From Clostridia bacterium (GTDB lineage: Bacteria > Bacillota > Clostridia > Oscillospirales > CAG-272): a DNA stretch of 16,728 bases. Under the pieces are notes generated by a model. The model was not told the DNA's origin. It saw nothing but the letters and a program-made list of their open reading frames with translations, and searched no databases. Shown one piece after another: positions 5,150 through 13,773 of this stretch. A program made the position numbers and the translations under genes. Location: NCBI GenBank assembly GCA_017958705.1, contig JAGDCE010000217.1, positions 1 through 16,728 on the forward strand. Reading direction: 5' to 3'. Numbering within the stretch: the stretch's first letter is position 1; each line of letters opens with the position of its first letter.

Positions 5150-6628
5150 TCACGAAACGACGCCGACTTTCTTCAAGAAGTTCTTAAGCTGTTTTTCAGC
5201 GGATTTGGAAGTCTTTTTGAACGTGCTCGCGTAATCGCTCTTATTGTTGAACACGAGGTCGCTGTAGCTTGACGCTATAGTGCCCCAGTCGTTTATGAGT
5301 CCGAGGTCGTACATCCTGTTCTTGAATATTATGTCGAGCATCTCTATCGATTCGACGTCGCGCGTCGCGATGCCCTTGATCGCCTTTTCGATGAATTCGG
5401 GGACGATCAGCTCGTGGCCGTAATACGCCATCGCCTCAAGGATTATACCGCTCTTTCTCGCGTTTTCCTTGTTCTTCTGATAGATCGGAACGCCGATCAG
5501 CGAGGCGGCGGGGTTGACGAACGTCACGTAGTTTTCCTGCTTGCTATCGTACTTCGGTACCGGCAGGATGCCGAAGTCCGTATCCATCGAGCGCAGGCTG
5601 ATTATCGTCGAAAGCACTTCCGCGTAGAACAGGGCTCTGTCCTCCTCGAACGCCGCCTGCGTCAGTCTCGTCGCCCACGGGTCAACGTGAGTCCACTTGT
5701 GAGCGTCGATCGTCAGCTGCGTGTCGCGCATGACCTTCAGAGAATACACGAGGATGTCCTGGATCTTCTCGTTGTTGGCGGCTTCGATATACGGAATGTC
5801 GTCGTTGTCCTTCTGTATGAAAGACAGACCGGCGGAATAGAAGAAGCCGTACGCCATGTCTCTGTGAGTCGAGAACGCGTAGGAAGCCTTGTAGTCCCAT
5901 TCGCCGTCGTCGTTCGGCTTGGCGAAGCCGCAGTTCTTCATCGTGGTGTAGAAATAATCGTAAGTCCATCTGCCTTCCTTTACGACTTCGTAAAGGTTCT
6001 CGAGGTCGAGCGCCTCGGCGAGACGTTTGTTGAACATCATCGTCCAGGTGCAGCGGTCTTCGACGGTGATTATGTCGCCGACCGTGTAGAACAGCTTATG
6101 CGCGATGGAAAGCTTTTCGTTCGCGCTCTGGTCCCAGTAGTGCTTGCTGAGGTCGAGCCCCTCGACTTCGTACAGGTCCATAAGGTCGCCGTTCGCCGCG
6201 CTTGACGCGATGAGCGGCATTCTGGCGCAGACGGCGTCGTACGCGTCGTCGCCCGACTTGACGCTGTTCTTCAGCGCCGTCGTCGTGTTGCCGGACGGTG
6301 TTACCATTATGTCAACGTCGAATCTGTCATACATCGCAAGGCATCTTCTCCAGACGGCGTCGTTGACGTTGTCGGCGTCGGAGCCCTCTTCCTGGTACAG
6401 GTCGTCAAACGTACCCCAGAAATCTCCCTCGCAAAGTATGTTGAACTTGCCCGGAAACTTCTCTTCGGGAAGATTCGGGACGTAGTTCTGATCGACGGTC
6501 TCTTCAGCGTCGGTTTGCGGCGCTTCCGTTGCGGCGGTGGTGTCGTCGTTTCCCGGCTTATCCGAGCACGCGGCGAAGCAGGACACGACGGTCAGCACGC
6601 AAAGAAGCAGAACGATCAGTTTTTTCAT
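5150..6628 (-). CDS. Extracellular solute-binding-like lipoprotein, tandem copy A
   Basis: This 492-residue lipoprotein is the paralogue of the following gene. Residues 1-20 form a lipoprotein signal peptide with lipobox FAAC (C21), then comes a low-complexity Thr/Glu/Asp linker (about 22-50) and a solute-binding-like body. Shared blocks with its twin include FNILCEG, KNSVKSGD, YDAVCARMP, HYWDQSANEKLS and the C-terminal segment. Differences cluster in the N-terminal linker and in a few mid-protein positions, for example DPWATRLTQAAFEED against RAAAHELIAEAFMED, which may tune ligand specificity. AGGAG lies 6 nt before the ATG and directly abuts the stop codon of the upstream enzyme gene 12 bp away, so the genes are probably translationally coupled. 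Ligand unknown; a carbohydrate or glycoside is an inference from the family. Confidence 0.85.
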   Translation of the reverse strand: MKKLIVLLLCVLTVVSCFAACSDKPGNDDTTAATEAPQTDAEETVDQNYVPNLPEEKFPGKFNILCEGDFWGTFDDLYQEEGSDADNVNDAVWRRCLAMYDRFDVDIMVTPSGNTTTALKNSVKSGDDAYDAVCARMPLIASSAANGDLMDLYEVEGLDLSKHYWDQSANEKLSIAHKLFYTVGDIITVEDRCTWTMMFNKRLAEALDLENLYEVVKEGRWTYDYFYTTMKNCGFAKPNDDGEWDYKASYAFSTHRDMAYGFFYSAGLSFIQKDNDDIPYIEAANNEKIQDILVYSLKVMRDTQLTIDAHKWTHVDPWATRLTQAAFEEDRALFYAEVLSTIISLRSMDTDFGILPVPKYDSKQENYVTFVNPAASLIGVPIYQKNKENARKSGIILEAMAYYGHELIVPEFIEKAIKGIATRDVESIEMLDIIFKNRMYDLGLINDWGTIASSYSDLVFNNKSDYASTFKKTSKSAEKQLKNFLKKVGVVS

Positions 6629-6640
6629 GGTTTGCTCCTG

Positions 6641-8560
6641 TTATATTATTTTATATTTCAGATCGGTGTAATGTTCGGCGCACGTCGCGCCCTTCGAGAA
6701 CACGAGGCTCCATTTGCTGTCCGCGTTCATCTGCGTCAGCCGCAGGACGAGCCGGTTCTCCCCTTTTTTAAGCTTTACCCCGGAGATATGCACGTTCTCG
6801 GACGTGAACGTATCGCAATCGTCGCGCTTCGACAAAAGCTCACCGTTAAGGTACAATTCGAACGGCGCGCTCCGGCCGAGCTGTATGTAAACGTTTCTTT
6901 CTTCGTCGGACACGACGGTCTGCGACAGATAGAACACGCACGGACCGTAAAATCCGGATATGTCGGACAGCCTGAAGCTGTCTTCTTCTTTGTAGAAATA
7001 CCGCTTTATGCGCCCGTCGGAATACCCTTCCTCAAAAGGTTCGGACAAAGAGGTTATATCCACGTACGCCGTGTCGGTGTCGCGCGCGAAATCAAGGTGG
7101 AAGTCGCGTACGTTGTCGGTGTTCTCTCCCTCGTTCCTGCCGGGCTTCAACAGGCTCCAGTAGCTTTTTCCGCCCTCGAGCGCGGTCGGCGCGATCGCAG
7201 GTTCCGTGCGCCAGATCGGCCCGTCGACGCGCCAGACATCGGCGCAGCAGATGCCGAACTCGTCTTTGTACTCCTCACCGCCGGTCACGAAGGTGACGCC
7301 TATTATGTTTTTCATCGGGAAGAGCTTCGTGCCCGGCACGATCCCGAACACGCAGAGCACGGATGCCGTGTCCGTACCGCTCACGTTAAGCTCGGCACTG
7401 TGGCAGAAGAGCGGCTCGGGACAGTCTATCTTCAGTTTTCCTTCGATTCCGCCCTTGTGATTTATCTTTACGCTCACCGCGCACGGATGGATTGGCGTGA
7501 CGCACGGCTTGTATTTGTATTCGTATCCGAACGTATACGCGGGAGCGGGCTCAAAGACAAAGCCGGTTTCCGGCGCGTTATCTATCGCCGTATCCGTATG
7601 CGGCAGCGCCGTGCCGAGCCTTGCGATCTCCTCCGACAGCTCGTCTGTTCTGTCGCTGTGCCCCTCCGATCTGACGGACAGAACGTATTTCAGATCGTAC
7701 AGCCCCGTAAGCTCCGAGAATCTTTTGACGCCCAGGATTATACCCAGCATCTCGCCGGCTGACGCGCAGGTGCAGTCCGTGTCGAAGCCGCAGTTTAGCG
7801 CCGTAAGCCCGGTTTTTATCGGGTCGGCTCCGCACAGAAGGAGCGACGCGAGCGTTATGCCCATGTTCTGGAACATGTTCGTGCAGTCGGGGTGGCCGTA
7901 TCTGTCGAGTATATACGCGCGGACGGCGTCGATGTCTTTATGCGTATCACAGAGCATGACGACGTATTTCACGAGCTCCGCGAATTTACACCCGGGCGGG
8001 ATGACCGACAAGCCGGCGTCGATCAGCGCTCTCATATCGTCCTCGAAGAAAGCCTCTGCCTCCGCCGCCGCGAAAAACATCTCGGCGTAAACCGATTCGC
8101 CCTCGTGGTCGAGCACGCCGTCGCGGCTCGCGTATCCCGCGGCAAGCTCCGGCTCGCCCGGCGCGAGGCACGCCCAGATCTCCGAGCGTATCGGACAGCC
8201 CATGCCCTGCCGGTAAAAGTCGTTTCTGTAACTGCCGGAATACGGCGGATATATCCCGCACTGATGGTTTTTGCGCATCACGGCGTATTCGCCCGGCGAA
8301 TAATCGCAGTATTCGCAGAAGCGACTCAAAAGCTGCCGCGAGGTGAAATCGGCGCCGTATTTTTCAACCACGTCGAGCCACAGGACCTGCAGATCCAGGT
8401 CGTCGTTCGGAAGCATCGCGTCCGTCATCTCCGGGCGGTATTTCAGCTCCATGCGCATTTTGACGCCCTCGTACGGCGCGCCCATCGTGCCGATCGCCGC
8501 TTTGCCCGCAAAACATCCGCGCACTTTATCGAGATACGTTTCAAAATCTATATGTCTCAT
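6641..8560 (-). CDS. ADP-ribosylglycohydrolase-fold enzyme with C-terminal beta-rich region
   Basis: This 639-residue protein has no signal peptide and should be cytoplasmic. Residues about 1-300 match the ADP-ribosylglycohydrolase (DraG/ARH) fold. They show RGCFAGKAAIGTMGAPYEG (14-32), the metal-site NDD (52-54, usually TDD), a mid-domain GCPIRSE and DH (151-152), and CGFDTDC (257-263, usually GDTDT). The metal-binding Asp residues D53, D54, D260 and D262 are kept, while the adjacent Thr positions are Asn and Cys. Residues about 310-639 look all-beta, ending in a galactose-binding-like jelly-roll segment (FELYLNGE... KGENRLVL). It is first in an operon with two solute-binding lipoproteins, and GGAGG lies 5 nt before the ATG. 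The fold cleaves N- or O-glycosidic bonds of ADP-ribose in characterised members. Here the context suggests a glycoside substrate, which is inference. Confidence 0.85.
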   Translation of the reverse strand: MRHIDFETYLDKVRGCFAGKAAIGTMGAPYEGVKMRMELKYRPEMTDAMLPNDDLDLQVLWLDVVEKYGADFTSRQLLSRFCEYCDYSPGEYAVMRKNHQCGIYPPYSGSYRNDFYRQGMGCPIRSEIWACLAPGEPELAAGYASRDGVLDHEGESVYAEMFFAAAEAEAFFEDDMRALIDAGLSVIPPGCKFAELVKYVVMLCDTHKDIDAVRAYILDRYGHPDCTNMFQNMGITLASLLLCGADPIKTGLTALNCGFDTDCTCASAGEMLGIILGVKRFSELTGLYDLKYVLSVRSEGHSDRTDELSEEIARLGTALPHTDTAIDNAPETGFVFEPAPAYTFGYEYKYKPCVTPIHPCAVSVKINHKGGIEGKLKIDCPEPLFCHSAELNVSGTDTASVLCVFGIVPGTKLFPMKNIIGVTFVTGGEEYKDEFGICCADVWRVDGPIWRTEPAIAPTALEGGKSYWSLLKPGRNEGENTDNVRDFHLDFARDTDTAYVDITSLSEPFEEGYSDGRIKRYFYKEEDSFRLSDISGFYGPCVFYLSQTVVSDEERNVYIQLGRSAPFELYLNGELLSKRDDCDTFTSENVHISGVKLKKGENRLVLRLTQMNADSKWSLVFSKGATCAEHYTDLKYKII

Positions 8561-8610
8561 ATCGTCCTCCGCTCGGCAATATTACGGGTAAAGACAGTTC
8601 CGGTTATCTT

Positions 8611-8639
8611 ATTCTACCACACAAATTCAGCTTTGTCAA
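8611..8639 (-). promoter_or_regulatory. Promoter of the ADP-ribosylglycohydrolase/lipoprotein operon
   Basis: TTGACA (8639 to 8634) and TAGAAT (8616 to 8611) are separated by 17 bp. The whole 29-bp element, spacer included, matches the ABC-operon promoter at 16036-16064 at 25 of 29 positions. Confidence 0.85.
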
Positions 8640-8716
8640 ATATTTTTCTGTTAAATGGCAAAAAATACAGAGCCTTTTTCAAACTTTTTTGCCCCTGACC
8701 CGTCAATAATCGGAAA

Positions 8717-8730
8717 TGCGGTGCACCGCA
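8717..8730. promoter_or_regulatory. Perfect 14-bp palindrome upstream of sigG
   Basis: TGCGGTGCACCGCA is a perfect palindrome ending 29 bp before the sigG ATG. It could be an operator or a hairpin in the sigG leader. No recognisable sigma-F/G or sigma-A promoter was found for sigG, so its role is open. Confidence 0.45.
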
Positions 8731-8759
8731 AATAAAAGGAAAAAGGAAAATTGATATAA

Positions 8760-9527
8760 ATGAACGGAAAAGTTGAGGTGACCGGCATAAGCACCGGATC
8801 ACTGAAAACTCTGTCGGATGAAGAAGCGGAGGAGCTGATGAAGGCGGTGAAAGCCGGCGACCGGCAGGCGCGGCGCGACTTCATCACGGCAAACCTCCTG
8901 CTCGTTTTGTCCGAGGTGTCGAAGATAAAAAAACGAGGCAGAAACGCCGACGATCTGTTTCAGGCCGGATGTGTCGGGCTGATAAAAGCCGTCGACAATT
9001 TTGATCCCGGGATGAACGTGCGCTTTTCGACGTACGCCGTGCCGATGATCGCGGGCGAGCTCAGGCGAAGCATACGGCAGAGCTGCGTGCTTAAGGTCGG
9101 CAGGAGCACGAAGGAGCTGGCGTACAGAGCGCTGTCCGCAAAAGAGGCGGCGGCAAAGGAGACCGGGAACGAACCGGACACGGCGCAGCTTGCGGAAAAG
9201 CTCGGCTGCAGTGAAAAACAGGTCAGGGAGGCGCTCGACGCCATAGCCGATCCCGTATCGCTGTACGAGCCCGTCTTCGGGTGCGACGGCGACGAGCTTT
9301 ATCTGTCCGACAGGCTCGCGGACGCGGACGGCGAATCATGGCTCGACAGGATAGCCCTGCGCGAGGCGCTGAAGCACTGCACGCGCCGCGAAAAGAAGCT
9401 GCTCGGCATACGGTATTATCTCGGCAGGACGCAGACGGAGGCGGCCGCCGAACTCGGCGTCTCGCAGGCGCAGATCTCGCGCCTCGAGCGCGGAGCGATA
9501 GAAAAACTCCGCAAACTCATGGATTAG
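8760..9527 (+). CDS. sigG: Sporulation sigma factor, sigma-G type
   Basis: This 255-residue sigma-70-family factor would direct RNA polymerase to late forespore genes. The N-terminal signature KVEVTGISTGSLKTL (4-18) parallels the start typical of sigma-G. Region 2 has DDLFQAGCVGLIKAVDNFD (64-82) and RFSTYAVPMIAGE (88-100). Region 3 covers about 115-165, ending in DPVSLYEPV. The region 4 helix-turn-helix TQTEAAAELGVSQAQISRLE (224-243) is typical of sporulation sigma factors. Length fits SigG (about 260). Sigma-F is the main alternative, but the N-terminus favours G. The ribosome binding site (AAAGGA) is weak and 12 nt from the ATG, but no other in-frame start is available. It stands alone, without the spoIIGA-sigE genes that often precede it, and is divergent from the glycohydrolase operon. 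Confidence 0.88.
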   Translation: MNGKVEVTGISTGSLKTLSDEEAEELMKAVKAGDRQARRDFITANLLLVLSEVSKIKKRGRNADDLFQAGCVGLIKAVDNFDPGMNVRFSTYAVPMIAGELRRSIRQSCVLKVGRSTKELAYRALSAKEAAAKETGNEPDTAQLAEKLGCSEKQVREALDAIADPVSLYEPVFGCDGDELYLSDRLADADGESWLDRIALREALKHCTRREKKLLGIRYYLGRTQTEAAAELGVSQAQISRLERGAIEKLRKLMD

Positions 9528-9548
9528 AAAAAGCCGCCGCAAAAACAA

Positions 9549-9598
9549 ACCCGCTTAAACGTCTTTCGGTCAAAGAAAGCGTCAAAGCGGGTATTTTT
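9549..9598. terminator. Bidirectional terminator between sigG and the ABC operon
   Basis: ACCCGCTT (9549-9556) pairs with AAGCGGGT (9585-9592). Inside, CTTTC pairs with GAAAG, and five T follow on the plus strand. On the minus strand the same hairpin is followed by TTTGTTTTT, so it can also end the ABC operon. Confidence 0.88.
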
Positions 9599-9612
9599 GA
9601 GCCGTATAAAAA

Positions 9613-10473
9613 TCATTCTCCGAACACGTGCAGATAATAGTCGTCAAGCGTGGGAACGACGGGGATCGCGGCTTCGTCCGGTCTTTCGTCGGATAGGATG
9701 CGCACTGAAACGCCGTCGTCGTCCTTTAAGATGTTTGTAACTTTATATTTGTTCTGATAATCCTGCACGTATTCGTCTTTCGTCTTTATGCGCCAGACGC
9801 GGCCGTCGATTTTCTGCAAAAGCTCCGCGGGCGGGGCGTTGTCAACGATAACGCCTTTTTTCAGCATTATCACGTCTTTTGCGATATACTCTATATCCGG
9901 CACGACGTGTGTGGCTATTATGACGATCTTATCAAACGATATCCTTGATATATAGTTTCTTATCGCTATTCTTTGCTTCGGGTCAAGTCCCGCCGTCGGC
10001 TCGTCAAGTATGAGAACAGACGGGTCGCCGAGGACTGCCTGAGCGAGCGCGAGACGCTGTTTCATACCGCCGGAAAATGTACTGATCCTGTGATTCGCCA
10101 CGTCTGACAACTCCACCGCGGTAAGAACTTCGCCGATCTGTAATTCGGCGGTTTTTTTATTTATGCCTTTCAGCGCCGCTATATACCACAAAAAGCTTTC
10201 CGCCGTAAAGCTGCCGTACAGTCCCGGGTACTGCGGCATAAAACCGATCTTTTCCCTGAATCTCGCTCCCATTTTCAGCACGTTTTCGCCGTCAAAATAA
10301 ATGCTTCCGCTGTCAGCTTTGAGATTGTCCGTCAGTATGTTCATCAGCGTGCTTTTTCCCGATCCGTTAGGTCCGAGAAGCGCGTAAACGCCTTCGCTGA
10401 ACTGTGCCGAAAAATCGCTCAGTGCCTTGTTTTTTCCATATGATTTGCTGATGTTTTCAAAAACCAGTTTCAT
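9613..10473 (-). CDS. ABC transporter ATP-binding protein (ABC-2 exporter type)
   Basis: This 286-residue ATPase powers an ABC exporter from the cytoplasmic face. Walker A is GPNGSGKST (34-42), the Q-loop Gln is Q81, the signature is FSGGMKQR (133-140), Walker B is VLILDEPTAGLD (153-164) and the switch His is H189. A C-terminal extension (about 220-286) matches the size seen in ATPases paired with ABC-2 permeases. It is the last gene of the operon, 4 bp after the permease stop, with AAAGGA as its ribosome binding site inside the permease end. Its G+C content looks intermediate between the left-hand genes and the A+T-rich permease. Substrate is unknown. The pairing with the neighbouring double-length permease is a strong inference from spacing. 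Confidence 0.95.
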   Translation of the reverse strand: MKLVFENISKSYGKNKALSDFSAQFSEGVYALLGPNGSGKSTLMNILTDNLKADSGSIYFDGENVLKMGARFREKIGFMPQYPGLYGSFTAESFLWYIAALKGINKKTAELQIGEVLTAVELSDVANHRISTFSGGMKQRLALAQAVLGDPSVLILDEPTAGLDPKQRIAIRNYISRISFDKIVIIATHVVPDIEYIAKDVIMLKKGVIVDNAPPAELLQKIDGRVWRIKTKDEYVQDYQNKYKVTNILKDDDGVSVRILSDERPDEAAIPVVPTLDDYYLHVFGE

Positions 10474-10477
10474 TTTT

Positions 10478-12586
10478 TCAAGTCCTTTTTTCTTTTTTTC
10501 GGCAGAAACTAAAATATGCAGATATAACTAATACAACAGCAATCGCAATGTGAGCAAATATGTGTAAAATACTGTTGTTTTGCGCAAGCAGAACCTCATT
10601 TCCTGACAAGAAAGCTGCAATGTCAGCTGAAAATGAAATGCCGCCTAATGATTTAATCAAGTATGGCACAAACACATATGTACACACCAGTGCAAACACG
10701 CTGACGCTTCTTTTTATCAATGCGGAAAGGGAGACGATTATCAGCGCAAGGATCTCGTGTGCAATAAACTTTACCGCATAAAGAATTATGATGTATTCAC
10801 GTATGCTTATATCTTTTCTGAACTCATACGCCGGCTTTAAGGACATCACGGACGCGCTGAGATTTCCGGTGGTTAATTGTTTGACCAGAGCGATTAAATC
10901 ACTTGTTGAAAATACAATAAAAACAAATGAGGTCAAGCAAATACAAAGCAGTATCTTATTGATAAACGTTTTTCTTCGCCCGTTAAGTGACGTGTGCAGT
11001 ATAGGGTAAAACCCGCTCTCGTATTCATGTGTGAAAACCGTGAAAATGCATAGAATCTGTAACAGTACTAAAATGAAATCGGCGCCGGATGATAAGAATT
11101 TATTGAGCCCTGTGTCATATACGAAGCGCACGTCCGCACCGGTATTCCTGCTTATCGAAACAAGTATGGTCATACGTTCATCGCACTTTTGCATAATATA
11201 CTCTCTTGCGGTGCAGTACCCGTATTCTACCATCATTTCATCGTATTCAGCCTTGGTTATTGTATTCTCCTTTAACCCGTTTTCAGCTATTTCGCGATAT
11301 CTTAAACCGGTATTGACACGAAGCTTTTCTGCACTCAGTGCTTCTTTAGCTTTTGCTATATCCGTTTCGCACAGGATCTCACAGTATTCACGGTATATCT
11401 CCTCGTTTGCGCTGTCTTTCGGCGCAAACGAAACCGAAGAGACGAAAACACGTATAACAGTAAAAGCAAGCATTATTATAATGATCAAAGGCTTGAGTAT
11501 GTTTTTTCTCAGTTCCCACCCAAAAAGCGTTTTATATACCACATTTTTTTCTTTTTTTGCTTTTACGGTTTTATTACCGTTCTTCAACTTTTGTTTAACT
11601 GGGTTTCTTTTATTGCAAAAAACACATATAAACAGCGGAATAACGGCAAAGATCAGTGCAACTGCAAGTATAATACAAACCGTGTAGGCATCAGAGCAAC
11701 CGAACAAACGGACGGAATAATAGCGCTTCAGCAGATATGAACCGCCCAGTGAAAACAGATTTACGTTTTTGATCCAAATATCAACTGCGCTGAAATCAAT
11801 TTTGTAAATAATAAATTCAACAGCGATCGGCAGAATAGCTGTCGTAAGGATAAGAATATAGGAATTGAAAATCGAGGACAGTATTGCGGCTGCACCGCAT
11901 ACCAGGACACACAACAGCGCTCGCCCTGCCGTTATTGCGAGAAACGCCTGATTAAGATTTATATCGTAAGGCGAAAACCGGAAGCTGTAAGCGGTCTGTA
12001 TTGCTGCTGAACCGTCGCTGAGCGCGCCGGAAACCAGAAATACCGTAATGCTCACAATGCTCAAAACTATACAGATCAAGAAAGAGATAAGCATTGCGGA
12101 GCCGATCTTTGCCGCCGCAGTTTTTTCTCTTCCGTTTTTTGACGCGAATATTACGTTGATTGAACCGGTCCGCTTTTCTTCGAATACCGATATCGCGCCA
12201 ATTACGACCGAAGCGATAAGCGACAGGATAAAAACGGTATCGTTGTTCAGCAGTTTGTCCCAACCCTTGGCGCTGCCGTTATTGATTGTTACTTTTTCTC
12301 TTGCGTCTGAGTACAGTTCTATCACTCTTTCATAGTATTCGTATGAATAAGAGTCATGCGCCGTTCTTATCCTGTCAAGCTCCTTCAGACTTCTTTTTGC
12401 GTTGTTTTCAAAGACTGTTGTCTGAGTTACGAACGAAGACCGGATCTGATCTTCCGTGAGCGTTTCCGTTCTGTCTGTTATGACGTTATAGTAAGACAAA
12501 AATACACAAGCCAAAAAGAGCGTCAGTGCCGATATCAACATGACGCTGTTTTTTGTGATCTTGCGTATTTCTGCCGAAAATATCAT
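10478..12586 (-). CDS. Double-length ABC-2-like permease (internally duplicated)
   Basis: This 702-residue membrane protein appears to be two ABC-2-like permease halves in one chain. Hydrophobic segments lie near 14-32, 117-136, 162-187, 214-239, 241-262, 301-324, 364-384, 501-518, 543-563, 597-624, 627-645 and 676-695. Large soluble loops follow the first segment of each half (about 35-115 and 385-500). A duplicated motif supports the fusion: residues 135-161 and 519-545 share E-x3-G, then S-x-N-G-R-x-K-T and a trailing K-I. The halves are joined by a Lys/Asn-rich cytoplasmic linker (325-350). The start overlaps the upstream lipoprotein stop by 4 bp (ATGA), implying translational coupling and explaining the weak ribosome binding site. 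Such a chain with a homodimeric ATPase would make a complete transporter. Substrate unknown. Confidence 0.88.
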   Translation of the reverse strand: MIFSAEIRKITKNSVMLISALTLFLACVFLSYYNVITDRTETLTEDQIRSSFVTQTTVFENNAKRSLKELDRIRTAHDSYSYEYYERVIELYSDAREKVTINNGSAKGWDKLLNNDTVFILSLIASVVIGAISVFEEKRTGSINVIFASKNGREKTAAAKIGSAMLISFLICIVLSIVSITVFLVSGALSDGSAAIQTAYSFRFSPYDINLNQAFLAITAGRALLCVLVCGAAAILSSIFNSYILILTTAILPIAVEFIIYKIDFSAVDIWIKNVNLFSLGGSYLLKRYYSVRLFGCSDAYTVCIILAVALIFAVIPLFICVFCNKRNPVKQKLKNGNKTVKAKKEKNVVYKTLFGWELRKNILKPLIIIIMLAFTVIRVFVSSVSFAPKDSANEEIYREYCEILCETDIAKAKEALSAEKLRVNTGLRYREIAENGLKENTITKAEYDEMMVEYGYCTAREYIMQKCDERMTILVSISRNTGADVRFVYDTGLNKFLSSGADFILVLLQILCIFTVFTHEYESGFYPILHTSLNGRRKTFINKILLCICLTSFVFIVFSTSDLIALVKQLTTGNLSASVMSLKPAYEFRKDISIREYIIILYAVKFIAHEILALIIVSLSALIKRSVSVFALVCTYVFVPYLIKSLGGISFSADIAAFLSGNEVLLAQNNSILHIFAHIAIAVVLVISAYFSFCRKKEKRT

Positions 12587-13773
12587 AATCCGTATAAATT
12601 CAAAAGTTCCGTTTCACCTGACGCAAGCTCGATTCGTATATGGTCGTATTCAAGCTCGTCAAGCGTTGATATAACGCCGTCAGTCAGTTTATACATTATT
12701 CTTCCGATAACACAGCCGTCGTATGCCGCGTAGATTATGAAATGATAATCTGTGTCCACCGTATATTTTTCTGACTTTCCGTCCGTCGAGTAAATGTAAA
12801 CGTCGTTATTATACTGTATATAATCGACATTTTCTCCTGAAGCGTTCACGGCGGTCGTGATCGCGTCACGAGACTGGAAATAATAGTCTTTACCGGACTT
12901 TACGGGAGAAGTGATATCCATGTCATCCGGCAGATTTATGAATTTTCCGCTTTCCGTGTCGTATATGCGTGCCGGTTTATCGGTCTTATACAAAAAACCT
13001 TTCTTTCTTACTTTAAATCCTTCGGCGCCTTCCGGCAGAATAAGATTATGTATCTTTCCGTCTGTGTCTATGACGTTGAGCCCGGAATTCTTTCCTTCGC
13101 TGACAATAAACTCGCCTTCATTATAATAAAAGTTCGTAATGTAATACGGATCATAACTTCTTGACTTTCCTATGCCGGTGTTAAGATCTATTTCGTAAAG
13201 ACGTGAGGTGCTTCCGAACGTAAAGCCGGCGTATACTGCATTATCGCTGTATCCGACGAGGTAGCGTATCGTCCTGAAATTCGCCGTTGAACCTGCTGCG
13301 AGAACTATTTCTTCCATTTCATTACTTTCAAAACAATATGCAAACAACTGCGGCTTGTCCTTGAACGGCGTTGTGGTATATATAAACAAATAGTTTCCGG
13401 TGTATAGCACGTCATTTACGTCTTTATCGGCGTAAAAACAGTTTTTGTCGTCATGAGTACAGTTTTCGATCGGGCACGCGTACTCTATCTCTCCCGTTTT
13501 GATGTTCACTAAGCACGGGATATAATCCGGATTGAAAACGTCCGGACAATAGTATTCATTCATCTTCTGACTGTTAAAATACTTGTTGTCATGCTCGCTT
13601 TTAACGATATCTTTGTATTGATAATCCTCCGCGGGCGCGTCCGTATTGCCGCCTGTTTCGGATGCCGTTTCGCTTACGGCGACGGACGTCGTTGTTTCAC
13701 CGTCTCCTTTGCATGAGGGAAGCAAGAATACCGCTAAAATGATCGCACATAAAAGATAGATCCTGATTTTCAT
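12583..13773 (-). CDS. Propeller-like lipoprotein with CP-x3-CTH motif (copy 2)
   Basis: This 396-residue predicted lipoprotein should be tethered outside the membrane. A signal peptide ends in lipobox LPSC (C21), then comes a Ser/Thr/Glu-rich linker (22-50). After that is the motif C100-P-x3-C105-T-H107-x4-C112. The rest consists of repeated beta-strand segments such as LYEIDLNTG and IYDTESGK, suggesting a beta-propeller (DUF5050-like is a guess). The C-terminal segment CVIGRIMYK is shared with the upstream paralogue. It is translationally linked on both sides: its ATG shares one base with the upstream stop (TAATG), and its stop overlaps the permease ATG. GGAG lies 8 nt before the ATG. The three Cys and one His could bind a metal or form disulfides. 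I do not recognise a function. Confidence 0.8.
   Translation of the reverse strand: MKIRIYLLCAIILAVFLLPSCKGDGETTTSVAVSETASETGGNTDAPAEDYQYKDIVKSEHDNKYFNSQKMNEYYCPDVFNPDYIPCLVNIKTGEIEYACPIENCTHDDKNCFYADKDVNDVLYTGNYLFIYTTTPFKDKPQLFAYCFESNEMEEIVLAAGSTANFRTIRYLVGYSDNAVYAGFTFGSTSRLYEIDLNTGIGKSRSYDPYYITNFYYNEGEFIVSEGKNSGLNVIDTDGKIHNLILPEGAEGFKVRKKGFLYKTDKPARIYDTESGKFINLPDDMDITSPVKSGKDYYFQSRDAITTAVNASGENVDYIQYNNDVYIYSTDGKSEKYTVDTDYHFIIYAAYDGCVIGRIMYKLTDGVISTLDELEYDHIRIELASGETELLNLYGL

Noticed and set aside
5112..5153. 14-codon N-terminal extension of the second binding lipoprotein
   Set aside because: It would bury the lipoprotein signal peptide and overlap the upstream stop; AGGAGAG sits correctly for the ATG at 5111.
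6515..8698. Long plus-strand frames (415 and 268 codons) opposite the glycohydrolase gene
   Set aside because: These are antisense shadows of a gene with recognisable domain motifs, a ribosome binding site and a promoter.
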